64,000 bases of DNA from an uncultured Erysipelotrichaceae bacterium (lineage in GTDB: Bacteria > Bacillota_I > Bacilli_A > Erysipelotrichales > Erysipelotrichaceae): the NCBI GenBank assembly GCA_903789495.1, contig CAIFEQ010000005.1, forward strand, positions 34,329 to 98,328. Direction: 5' to 3'. A model generated the notes under the pieces. The model searched no databases. It worked only from the letters and a program-made list of their open reading frames with translations, and was not told where the DNA came from. Numbering within the stretch: position 1 is the first letter of the stretch; each line of letters opens with the position of its first letter. Position numbers and translations under genes: made by a program. Below, piece after piece: positions 46,625 to 54,100 of the stretch.

Positions 46625-47183
46625 CCTTTCTGCATGATTTAATCATATTCTTGACCATCTTCTCAATTTCCTCAAGCTGAACTTCCGGCCGGGAGGTCAG
46701 ATCCGCAATGCCCCCGATCAGCATCCGGGCAAAATTCTCCGGATCGGGGATATCCGTTTTCTGCATCCGATTGCCTTCTTCCAGCAGGGCGGTCAGAAAC
46801 TGCGCCGCTGCCTTCTTGGCCGAAACCATGCTGCGGAAGGCCAGAATGGAGAAATCGCCGCCGCTGGTTTCCTTGGACAGCTGGTCCCACATCAGCCGGA
46901 ACTGCACGACAGCATTGTCGATGAAGTCATTCAGCCGCTTCTCATAGGTACCGCTGGCCATCTGGCTCAGCGTCTCCCGCAGCTGCTGGCTGTATTTCTG
47001 ACTCACCGCTTCGATGACGTCATCCATGGAATTGAAATAATAGTAAAACTGGCCTTTGGCTACGTTGCCTTCCTTGACAATGGCATTCACCGTGGTCTGC
47101 ACAACGCCGTTTTCCTGAAACAGCTTCTGGGCAGCATTGATGAATTCTTCTCGACGGCCGCGGGGATCATCCTGTGCTTTCAT
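46608..47183 (-). CDS. TetR family transcriptional regulator
   Basis: The 191-residue protein has a TetR DNA-binding domain: RREEFINAAQKLFQENGVVQTTVNAIVKEGNVAKGQFYYYFNSMDDVIEAV in outline near residues 10-60. I chose ATG 47183 because GAGGTGA lies 5 nt upstream. It is divergent from an RlmA-type methyltransferase gene across 86 bp that hold a perfect TTGACC-GTC-GGTCAA palindrome, its likely operator. On the minus strand the TTGACC half doubles as a -35 box, 17 bp from TAGACT, which suggests autorepression. Confidence 0.85.
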   Translation of the reverse strand: MKAQDDPRGRREEFINAAQKLFQENGVVQTTVNAIVKEGNVAKGQFYYYFNSMDDVIEAVSQKYSQQLRETLSQMASGTYEKRLNDFIDNAVVQFRLMWDQLSKETSGGDFSILAFRSMVSAKKAAAQFLTALLEEGNRMQKTDIPDPENFARMLIGGIADLTSRPEVQLEEIEKMVKNMIKSCRKDDRHE

Positions 47184-47218
47184 CCGCGTCACCTCTTCGG
47201 AACCAGTCTAACAGGTAT

Positions 47219-47233
47219 TTGACCGTCGGTCAA
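47219..47233. promoter_or_regulatory. Palindromic operator between tetR and rlmA-like genes
   Basis: TTGACC-GTC-GGTCAA is a perfect 15-bp palindrome. It supplies the -35 box of the tetR promoter and lies 24 bp upstream of the -10 box (TATAGT, 47258-47263) of the methyltransferase gene. Confidence 0.65.
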
Positions 47234-47269
47234 TTCTTTGCCAGACAGGGATCATGCTATAGTAAAGCC

Positions 47270-48049
47270 ATGATTCTGCGCTGTCCGCTCTGTCATCAGG
47301 AGCTGCAAAAAGAGGAACATCGTTTTGTCTGTCCCAACGGCCATTCCTTTGACCGCGGCCGGGGCGGCTATGTCAACCTCAGCCTGCGGCAGTCAGCCGG
47401 GCATGGCGACGAAAAACGCATGGTCAGAGCCCGCACCGCCTTCCTGCAGACCGGCAACTATGCCTTCCTGAGACAACGGCTCGTCACATTGCTGAGTGAG
47501 GCGCATCCGCAGGTGCTGGCAGATCTTGGCTGCGGGGAGGGCTACTACACCAGTGCCTTCCCGGCAGCGGAGAAGTATGGTTTTGATCTGTCCAGAGATG
47601 CGGTGGCCTATGCGTCCCGGCACGATCCAAGTACCCAGTATGTGGTGGCCAGCAGCGCCCAGCTGCCGCTGAAGGAGGCGTGCCTGGATGTCTGTGTGGT
47701 CTGCTTTGCCCCTCTCTTTCCGGAAGAAGCTGCCCGGGTGCTGAAACCGGGCGGACTGCTGCTCAGCGTGCATCCCGGACCCCGGCATCTCTATGCCCTC
47801 AAGGAAGTGCTCTATGAGCAGCCCTATGAAAACAGTGCGCAGATCCCGGTTCCACCGGGCTTTACACGCATCCATCAGGAGATCATCCGCAGTACATTTC
47901 TGCTGAAACAGGAACAGCTGGAGGCCCTGCTGGCCATGACCCCCTACCTGCACCGCACCCCGAAAAAAGGTCTGCAGAAGCTGCAGACCATCGCCGAGCT
48001 GAACATGCAGGCAGAGTTTCTGATCACGCTGGATCAGAACCCGGAATGA
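47270..48049 (+). CDS. 23S rRNA guanine-N1 methyltransferase, RlmA-type
   Basis: The 259-residue protein has an N-terminal zinc finger (CPLCHQELQ and CPNGHSFD: Cys, Cys, Cys, His near residues 5-25), the family segment GYVNLSLRQSAGHGDEKRMVRARTAFLQTGNY in outline, and a SAM-binding site VLADLGCGEGYY near 83-94. RlmA(I) methylates G745 and the TlrB type G748 of 23S rRNA, the latter giving tylosin resistance. No ribosome-binding site is present; TATAGT ends 6 nt before the ATG. Divergent TetR control hints at induced expression. Confidence 0.83.
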   Translation: MILRCPLCHQELQKEEHRFVCPNGHSFDRGRGGYVNLSLRQSAGHGDEKRMVRARTAFLQTGNYAFLRQRLVTLLSEAHPQVLADLGCGEGYYTSAFPAAEKYGFDLSRDAVAYASRHDPSTQYVVASSAQLPLKEACLDVCVVCFAPLFPEEAARVLKPGGLLLSVHPGPRHLYALKEVLYEQPYENSAQIPVPPGFTRIHQEIIRSTFLLKQEQLEALLAMTPYLHRTPKKGLQKLQTIAELNMQAEFLITLDQNPE

Positions 48050-48402
48050 CCTTGGATTGCCCGGAAGGCTGCTGTGAAGCCTTCTCCGTTTTCATTTCCT
48101 GCTGTTCCTGTCATATGGAATGACGATATGCCGGACTGCCCGAAGTCCTGTTTAGACGGTAACGGTACTCCTCAGAACATTATCGAGAAAGGACGATTCA
48201 GCCTGATTTTCAGCCATTTCCGCGGCATCGGTTTCTTCAGAGTGTGAGGCTGACATCGTGCCTTTATGGATAAAAATATGCATCTATGCATATTTTTTAC
48301 TGGTAAAAATCTGCGCTGTTGCATATTTTTTACCGGTAAAAATATGCATTCCTTTGTTTTCGAGGTATGATGACTGTAGATGAATACGGAAGGCGGTAAT
48401 CT
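48050..48402. other. Intergenic region with palindromic AT-rich repeats
   Basis: No gene is seen in these 353 bp. The right half (48271-48350) holds the repeats described separately; the left part up to 48250 shows nothing clear. Base composition falls towards AT here, as in the following gene. Confidence 0.6.
48271..48350. repeat. Tandem palindromic repeats before the DUF4143 ATPase gene
   Basis: The unit TGCATATTTTTTAC-(T/C)GGTAAAAAT occurs at 48287-48310 and 48320-48343, 33 bp apart, each self-complementary around its ACCGGT or ACTGGT centre. Arms of ATATGCAT extend on both outer sides, so larger palindromes form as well. They lie 50-130 bp before the ATPase start and could be operators. 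Confidence 0.65.
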
Positions 48403-49722
48403 ATGTTAAAGCGGGAAGCAGATCAAAAGCTGCAGGATTTCTGCAGCATCAGTTCTCATAAATGTTTAGTGGTGCGCGGAGCCAGACAGGTCGGCAAAAC
48501 CTGGTCAGTCCGGAAGCTGGGCAACAGTGACCTTTTTGACTCATTTATAGAAGTGAATTTTCTGGAACAACCGGATCTGAAGGAAATATTCAGCGGAAGT
48601 CTGGACGTGAATTCCCTGCTGCTGAATTTTTCCGTATACATGCCGGGGCACGAATTCATTCCCGGAAGAACGCTTTTATTCCTTGACGAAATCCAGGAAT
48701 GTCCAGAAGCAATTACTTCGCTGAAATTCTGGGCAGAAGATGGCAGATTCCGTGTCATTGCAAGCGGATCCATGATGGGAATCGATTATAATCGTCCCTC
48801 CTCTTATCCGGTTGGCTCTGTTGAATATCTGAATATGAAATCGCTGGGATTCCGTGAATTTCTCTGGGCACTCGGGATCAAGGAACAGGTTATCTCTGTA
48901 TTGGAGAACTGCTGTATAAACGGTACTCCCGTGCCTGATGCGATACATGGGCAGATGATGAAATATCTAAGACTGTATATGACTGTTGGCGGCATGCCGG
49001 AAGTTGTTCAGTTATATGTTGATCAGAACAATATGCAGAAGGTAGATGAACTTCAGCGTGCACTGCTGGAAGATTACCGGAATGACATTGCGCATTATGC
49101 ACCACCAGCTGTCAAGATCAAGGCGGAACAATGCTATTTCTCACTGAGTGATCAGCTTGGAAAGGAAAACCATAAGTTCCAGTATTCTGTAGTGGAACAC
49201 GGCGGTACAAAGAGAAAATTTGGCAATGCTCTGGATTGGCTCTACAGTGCAGATCTTGTTATTGCCTGCCATAAAGTATCCTGTGTGGAAAGCCCTCTGG
49301 AAGCTTTCGCAAGTGAAGATGATTTTCGCCTGTATCCTTCAGATATCGGGATGCTGACTGCCATGTATGATTATTCGCTCAAGCAGATGCTGATTGCAGA
49401 AGCGGATCGTACAAATGCAAAGCTGGGGCAGGCAAAGGGAGCTATGTATGAAGCGCTTATTGCATGCATGCTGAATCACAAAGAAAATCGAAAGCTGTTC
49501 TATTATAAAAATGATACTACCAAGACGGAGATAGAATTCCTTCTCTCCTCACCCCAGGGCGTGATTCCCGTCAAAGTCAAAGCCGGCAATAATCGCTCCA
49601 AATCTCTGGATCGAATCTTGAAAAAAACCGACATTCCATACGGTTATAAACTGATCTCCGGCAATGTCGGATTTGCCGAAAAGAAGAGAACTATGCCGCT
49701 ATATATGGCCATGTTCCTGTGA
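48403..49722 (+). CDS. AAA+ ATPase with DUF4143 domain
   Basis: The 439-residue protein has an AAA domain with Walker A VVRGARQVGKTWSV near residues 23-36, Walker B RTLLFLDEIQECP near 88-100 and sensor-like VIASGSMMG. The C-terminal DUF4143 region (GAMYEALIACMLNH, then FYYKND, EIEFLL and VIPVKVKAG) resembles restriction-like nuclease folds with E/D...ExK-type residues. Such ATPases are common, often mobile, and of unknown role. Codon use and GC content are clearly lower than in the neighbours, suggesting recent transfer. GGCGG lies upstream as a weak ribosome-binding site. Confidence 0.85.
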   Translation: MLKREADQKLQDFCSISSHKCLVVRGARQVGKTWSVRKLGNSDLFDSFIEVNFLEQPDLKEIFSGSLDVNSLLLNFSVYMPGHEFIPGRTLLFLDEIQECPEAITSLKFWAEDGRFRVIASGSMMGIDYNRPSSYPVGSVEYLNMKSLGFREFLWALGIKEQVISVLENCCINGTPVPDAIHGQMMKYLRLYMTVGGMPEVVQLYVDQNNMQKVDELQRALLEDYRNDIAHYAPPAVKIKAEQCYFSLSDQLGKENHKFQYSVVEHGGTKRKFGNALDWLYSADLVIACHKVSCVESPLEAFASEDDFRLYPSDIGMLTAMYDYSLKQMLIAEADRTNAKLGQAKGAMYEALIACMLNHKENRKLFYYKNDTTKTEIEFLLSSPQGVIPVKVKAGNNRSKSLDRILKKTDIPYGYKLISGNVGFAEKKRTMPLYMAMFL

Positions 49723-49800
49723 ATGACAGAAAATGACAGGACCATGATTTACTGAAACATGGATACAGGTATATTTGCGCGGCTGAAGGATGCCATATCT

Positions 49801-49833
49801 TTATAGATGTGACATACATGTTATAGATGTGAC
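49801..49833 (+). repeat. Direct repeat of 13 bp with 20-bp period
   Basis: TTATAGATGTGAC occurs at 49801-49813 and 49821-49833. It lies between the DUF4143 gene and the DUF6440 gene in the low-GC islet. Confidence 0.6.
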
Positions 49834-49915
49834 TGCCGCAGATCGTTTTCTGAAAGTTATGACCTGTGCCTGCTATTCGTGGGAAAGAAGAAACTGAGAA
49901 AGAACATCTGCCTGA

Positions 49916-49930
49916 AAACCGCAGGCAGTC
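49916..49930 (+). repeat. Near-copy of the 37.4-kb direct repeat
   Basis: AAACCGCAGGCAGTC differs by one base from the two copies at 37455 and 37936. It stands 41 bp before a DUF6440 gene. Confidence 0.45.
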
Positions 49931-49971
49931 AGCATATATTGAATCACTGTGAGAACCGAGGAGAATCAATC

Positions 49972-50139
49972 ATGTTGAAAAGATTTGACGTGGTAAAAGA
50001 ACAGCATATTTCGGGCGGCATCATAAAAATCATCGTCGACAGAGAAACAGGAGTCCATTATCTGGTGGGGAGCGGTTCCGGCATAAGTGGAATGACCCCA
50101 CTGCTGGATAAAGACGGCAAAGTGATTGTGCAGAAATAA
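49972..50139 (+). CDS. DUF6440 family small protein
   Basis: The 55-residue protein (KRFDVVKEQHISGGIIKIIVDRETGVHYLVG, then GMTPLLDKDGKVI) matches the DUF6440 pattern, a small beta-rich domain of unknown role found in Bacillota and their mobile elements. GAGGAG stands 8 nt before the ATG. It belongs to the low-GC islet and may have arrived with the DUF4143 ATPase. Confidence 0.75.
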   Translation: MLKRFDVVKEQHISGGIIKIIVDRETGVHYLVGSGSGISGMTPLLDKDGKVIVQK

Positions 50140-50244
50140 TCCCCATTCCCTGGTCATAACAAAGCATCTGAACCTCCGGATCAGTTCCATCAGGCGATGC
50201 GGCTGAATCACTGATGACGGCAGCGGACCCGGCCGGAAAAACGG

Positions 50245-50279
50245 AAAAGCCTGATCCCCTGTCAGACAGGAAATCAGGC
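50245..50279 (-). terminator. Terminator of the fumarase operon
   Basis: GCCTGAT (50249-50255) pairs with ATCAGGC (50273-50279), with an inner CCTGTC/GACAGG stem, and runs into TTTT on the minus strand. Closer to the stop codon another dyad (TGACCC at about 50301 with GGGTCA at 50331-50336) is present without a T-run. Confidence 0.7.
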
Positions 50280-50342
50280 CTTATGGTGCGCTTCAGGAGC
50301 TGACCCGATAGGCGGGTTCACCTCATTATCTGGGTCAATGTT

Positions 50343-50870
50343 TTATTCTTCGTAGATGTCGTTGCCCAGGGTATCGATGCCCACAAAGCACGGGAAGTCC
50401 TTGACCGTCATCTTCACGATGGCTTCGGAGATCAGATCTTCGAAGGCCACCGGCTCGACCTTGACGATGCTCTTGGACAGCAGCGCAGCCGCACCGCCCA
50501 CGGCGATGAAGTAGATGGCCTTGTTGCGGATGATAGCATCCTTGACGGCCTGGCTGCGTCTGCCCTTGCCGATCATGCCGGTCAGTCCGTCATCCAGCAG
50601 CATCGGGGTATAGGGATCCATCCGGGTGCTGGTGGTGGGACCGGCCGCCCCGATGGGATGATTCCCGAAGCCCGGGGTCGGACCGACGTAGAAGATGATC
50701 TGATCATGGATGTCGAACGGATACGGCTTGCCGGCATCCTTCAGTTCCTTCAGCCGCTTGTGCGCCGCATCCCGGGCCGAATAGATGTCACCGTTGAGAT
50801 ACACGGTATCGCCCGCCCGCAGCTTTTCCCGCGTGGCCAGATCCAGCGGCAGTGTCAGTGTATATTTCAT
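50343..50870 (-). CDS. Class I fumarate hydratase, beta subunit
   Basis: The 175-residue protein is the small subunit of a two-part, [4Fe-4S]-dependent fumarase. Motifs are GDTVYLNGDIYSARDAAHKR near residues 20-39, YVGPTPG and GAAGPTTSTRMDPY near 73-86, GLTGMIGKGRRS near 93-104, and FIAVGGAAALL. It starts one base after the alpha subunit stop. L-tartrate dehydratase shares this layout; with aspA in the same window, fumarate to malate is the more likely reaction. Confidence 0.88.
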   Translation of the reverse strand: MKYTLTLPLDLATREKLRAGDTVYLNGDIYSARDAAHKRLKELKDAGKPYPFDIHDQIIFYVGPTPGFGNHPIGAAGPTTSTRMDPYTPMLLDDGLTGMIGKGRRSQAVKDAIIRNKAIYFIAVGGAAALLSKSIVKVEPVAFEDLISEAIVKMTVKDFPCFVGIDTLGNDIYEE

Positions 50871-50871
50871 C

Positions 50872-51717
50872 TCAGATCACCATCCTTGCATGCCGGCAGA
50901 CATGGCAGCACATGTTGACTGCCACCGGCAGACCCGCAATATGGGTCGGATAATACTCAATCTGCACCTTGAGGGCGGTCGTTTCGCCATGCAGGCCGGC
51001 CGGGCCGACATGGAGCTGATTGGCCGCTTCCAGCAGTTCATCTTCCAACGCCTTGTAGCGGGGATCGGGATTGCTCTGGTCAATCGGTCTCAGCAGGGCC
51101 CGCTTGGCCAGATACGCACTGGAATCAAAGGTACCGCCGATGCCGACGCCGACGATGAACGGCGGGCAGCTGTTGGGACCGGCTTCCTGAATGGCATGCA
51201 GCACGAATTCCTTCACGCCCTCGACGCCGTCTGCCGGCGTGAGCATGGCAGACTTGGACTTGTTCTCGGAGCCAAAGCCCTTGGCCATGACTTCAATGAC
51301 GACCTGATCCCCCGGCACGATGGAACTGTAGATGACAGCCGGGGTGTTGTTCTTGGTATTCTTGCGGTCAAACAGCGGATCAGCGACGACAGATGCCCGC
51401 AGATGGCCGTCCGTATAGCCTCTGCTGGTGCCGCGGTTCACCGCTTCGATCAGCGAGCCTCCTGTGAAATGCACCTCCTGACCCGCCTGAATCCAGACGA
51501 TGGCCATGCCGGTATCCTGACAGATCGGAATCCGCTCCTTCTTTGCGATTTCCGCATTCTCCAGCAGCATTTCCATGGCTGTCCTGGCTTTTTCGGTGGT
51601 TTCCCGGGCCGCCCCGGCCTTCAGGCCTGCCAGAATCGGCGGGTCATATTCCACGGCGATCTTCTGGAAAGCCTGAGCGATCTGGTCTTCCACCAGTGAA
51701 ACATCAACGTCTCGCAT
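50872..51717 (-). CDS. Class I fumarate hydratase, alpha subunit
   Basis: The 281-residue protein supplies the Fe-S cluster and active site: PICQDTGMAIVW near residues 65-76, NTPAVIYSSIVPGDQV near 118-133, KGFGSENKSKSAM near 141-153, and VGVGIGGTFDSS near 185-196; cysteines in PICQDTG and NSCPPF, plus one in CCHVCRH, are candidate cluster ligands. It is divergent from htpG and coupled to the beta subunit gene. The tartrate dehydratase reading is the alternative. Confidence 0.9.
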   Translation of the reverse strand: MRDVDVSLVEDQIAQAFQKIAVEYDPPILAGLKAGAARETTEKARTAMEMLLENAEIAKKERIPICQDTGMAIVWIQAGQEVHFTGGSLIEAVNRGTSRGYTDGHLRASVVADPLFDRKNTKNNTPAVIYSSIVPGDQVVIEVMAKGFGSENKSKSAMLTPADGVEGVKEFVLHAIQEAGPNSCPPFIVGVGIGGTFDSSAYLAKRALLRPIDQSNPDPRYKALEDELLEAANQLHVGPAGLHGETTALKVQIEYYPTHIAGLPVAVNMCCHVCRHARMVI

Positions 51718-51783
51718 TTCAGTCCTCCTTCATACATCTATACAGTAACAGAGCGCTGTCGGAAATGAAAGCGATTACCGGTC

Positions 51784-51843
51784 CTTGCACTGTCAGTGTG
51801 TGAGTGCTAAGATGGTTTAGCAGTTTCCTGTTAAGAGTGCTAA
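51784..51843 (+). promoter_or_regulatory. Tandem CIRCE elements before htpG
   Basis: TTAGCAGTT-N9-GAGTGCTAA (51817-51843) matches the HrcA operator TTAGCACTC-N9-GAGTGCTAA with two mismatches, all in the left arm. A second copy 33 bp upstream, CTTGCACTG-N9-GAGTGCTAA (51784-51810), has a perfect right arm and a degenerate left arm. Both lie just upstream of the htpG ribosome-binding site. Confidence 0.8.
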
Positions 51844-51859
51844 AAAAGGAGGTACCAGC

Positions 51860-53989
51860 ATGGCAAAGAAACAATTCAAGGCCGAGTCGAAGAGACTCCT
51901 GGAGCTGATGATCAATTCGATCTACACCAACAAGGACATCTTCCTGCGGGAGCTGATCTCCAACGCCAGCGATGCCCTGGATAAGCGGTATTACCTGTCC
52001 CTGACCGATCCCGGTCAGAAGGCTGACAAGAAGGATCTGAAGATCACGATCGAGCGGCATCCGGAGGACCGGACCCTGGTCATCGAGGATACCGGCGTCG
52101 GCATGACGGCGGAGGAACTGGAAAAGAACCTGGGCACGATTGCCCGCAGCGGTTCCGCGGAATTCCGGGAACAGCTGGAGAAATCCAAGAGCGACAAGAA
52201 CATCGATATCATCGGGCAGTTCGGCGTCGGCTTCTACAGTGCCTTCATGGTGGCCAAGACTGTCACCGTGGAATCCCTGTCGGTCACGGATCCCCAGGCC
52301 CATATCTGGACCAGCTCCGGCCAGGACGGCTATACCATCCGGGAAGCCGACCGCAGTCAGCCCGGCACCCGGATCACCCTGTCTCTCAAGGATGACAGCG
52401 ACGACGTGAAGTATTCCGACTATCTGGAAGAATACCGGATCCGGGAACTGGTGAAGAAGTATTCCGACTATGTCCGCTGGCCGATTCAGATGGCCGTCAC
52501 CAAGACAGGCACCGATCCCAAGGACAAGGACAAGACTGTCGTCTCCACGGAGATCGAGACGCTCAACTCCATGGTGCCGCTGTGGAAGAAGTCCCGCAGC
52601 AAGATCAAGCCGGAGGAATATAACGAATTCTACAAAGCCAGATTCAATGACTATCAGGATCCCCTGAAGGTCATTCATTATTCGGTGGAAGGCACCCTGT
52701 CCTACTCCGCCCTGCTCTTCATCCCGAAGAAGGCTCCGTTCAACTTCTACAACACCGACTTTGAACCGGGTCTGCAGCTCTATTCCAAGGGCGTGTTCAT
52801 CATGGACAAGGCCAAGGCTCTGCTGCCCGACTGCTATCGGTTCGTGACCGGCCTGGTCGACAGCGATGATATCTCCCTGAACATCTCCCGCGAGACGCTG
52901 CAGGAAGACCGCCAGGTCAAGGCCCTGGCCCGTTCCATTGAAAAGAAGATCACCAATGCTCTCGAAGACATGCTGAAGAATGACCGCAAGACCTACGAGG
53001 ACTTCTTCAAGGAATTCGGTCTGAACCTGAAGTATGACATCTATAAGACCTTCGGTGCTTCCAAGGACCAGCTGCAGGATCTGCTGCTCTACCGTTCCAG
53101 CAAGGACCATGCCTATACCACGCTGAAGGAATATGAAGAACGCATGCCGGCAGAGCAGAAGGAGATCTACTTTGCCTCAGGCAAGACCATGGCCGACATC
53201 GACAAGCTGCCGGTGCTGGAGAAGGTCAGAGCCAAAGGCTATGAGGTGCTCTACTTCACCGACAACATCGATGAATTCGTCATCACGATGATGCGGGATT
53301 ATCATGACAAGGCCTTCAAGAACGTCAGTGATGCCGACCTGGATCTCAGCTCCGAAGCCGAGAAGAAGAGCCAGCAGCTGGTGCAGGAGACCAACCAGGA
53401 TCTGCTCAGTGCCATGCAGAAGGCCCTGAAGGATCAGGTCAAGGAAGTCCGCATCTCGTCCCGTCTGGACAAGGATCCGGTCTGTCTGGTTTCGGAAGCC
53501 GGCCTTTCCATTGAGATGGAAAAGGTCCTGTCCCAGGATCCGGCCAATCAGGGGCTGAAGGCCGAGAAGATCCTGGAGATCAACCCGGATCATCCCCTGT
53601 TCCGGGCCCTGCAGAAGGTCTACCAGGCCAACCCGGCTGCCCTGGATTCCTATGCCGGTGTTCTCTATGACCAGGCCCGGCTGATCGCCGGTCTGCCGAT
53701 TGAGGATCCGGTGGACTATACCCGCAAGATTGCCCAGCTGATGGTCAACGCCGCGGATCAGGATGCCTCGAAGCCGCTGACTTCCCCGGAAGAGGACAGC
53801 CCGTCCAGGGCCGTCCACGATACCGGCCTGGTCGATGCGGCCGGCATGCCGATCACCGCTGAGGACCGCAAGCCGGAAGAACCGGCCAAAGAAGCAGCGC
53901 CGGACGAAGAACCTGCGCAGGAAACAGAAGAGCCAGCCGCAGAAGCAGAACCGCAGCCGGATGCCCCGCAGCAGAAGCCGGAAAACTGA
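51860..53989 (+). CDS. htpG: Hsp90-family chaperone HtpG
   Basis: HtpG is the cytosolic Hsp90 chaperone. The GHKL ATPase domain shows LRELISNASDALDK near residues 29-42, IEDTGVGMT near 73-81 and IGQFGVGFYSAFMVA near 113-127; the middle domain with SRETLQEDRQVKALARSIEKK near 341-361 is complete, and a C-terminal dimer domain follows. At 709 residues it is longer than the usual 610-640 because of a tail of about 65 residues rich in Glu, Pro and Ala (from about 645). AAAGGAGG stands 6 nt before the ATG, right after the CIRCE site, so HrcA repression is likely. Confidence 0.95.
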   Translation: MAKKQFKAESKRLLELMINSIYTNKDIFLRELISNASDALDKRYYLSLTDPGQKADKKDLKITIERHPEDRTLVIEDTGVGMTAEELEKNLGTIARSGSAEFREQLEKSKSDKNIDIIGQFGVGFYSAFMVAKTVTVESLSVTDPQAHIWTSSGQDGYTIREADRSQPGTRITLSLKDDSDDVKYSDYLEEYRIRELVKKYSDYVRWPIQMAVTKTGTDPKDKDKTVVSTEIETLNSMVPLWKKSRSKIKPEEYNEFYKARFNDYQDPLKVIHYSVEGTLSYSALLFIPKKAPFNFYNTDFEPGLQLYSKGVFIMDKAKALLPDCYRFVTGLVDSDDISLNISRETLQEDRQVKALARSIEKKITNALEDMLKNDRKTYEDFFKEFGLNLKYDIYKTFGASKDQLQDLLLYRSSKDHAYTTLKEYEERMPAEQKEIYFASGKTMADIDKLPVLEKVRAKGYEVLYFTDNIDEFVITMMRDYHDKAFKNVSDADLDLSSEAEKKSQQLVQETNQDLLSAMQKALKDQVKEVRISSRLDKDPVCLVSEAGLSIEMEKVLSQDPANQGLKAEKILEINPDHPLFRALQKVYQANPAALDSYAGVLYDQARLIAGLPIEDPVDYTRKIAQLMVNAADQDASKPLTSPEEDSPSRAVHDTGLVDAAGMPITAEDRKPEEPAKEAAPDEEPAQETEEPAAEAEPQPDAPQQKPEN

Positions 53990-54003
53990 CGGAACAAAAC
54001 ATG

Positions 54004-54045
54004 CCCCGATCGTTTCGGATGATCCCGGAACGGCCGGGGTTTTTG
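54004..54045 (+). terminator. Terminator of htpG
   Basis: CCCCG (54004-54008) and CGGGG (54035-54039) close a longer imperfect stem with inner CGTT-CGG/CCGGAACG pairing, followed by TTTTT. Confidence 0.7.
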
Positions 54046-54100
54046 CGTGTCAGGGAATTCAGCGCCTGGCGGCAAAGGAAACAGGCAGGAGGTTCCCGCT

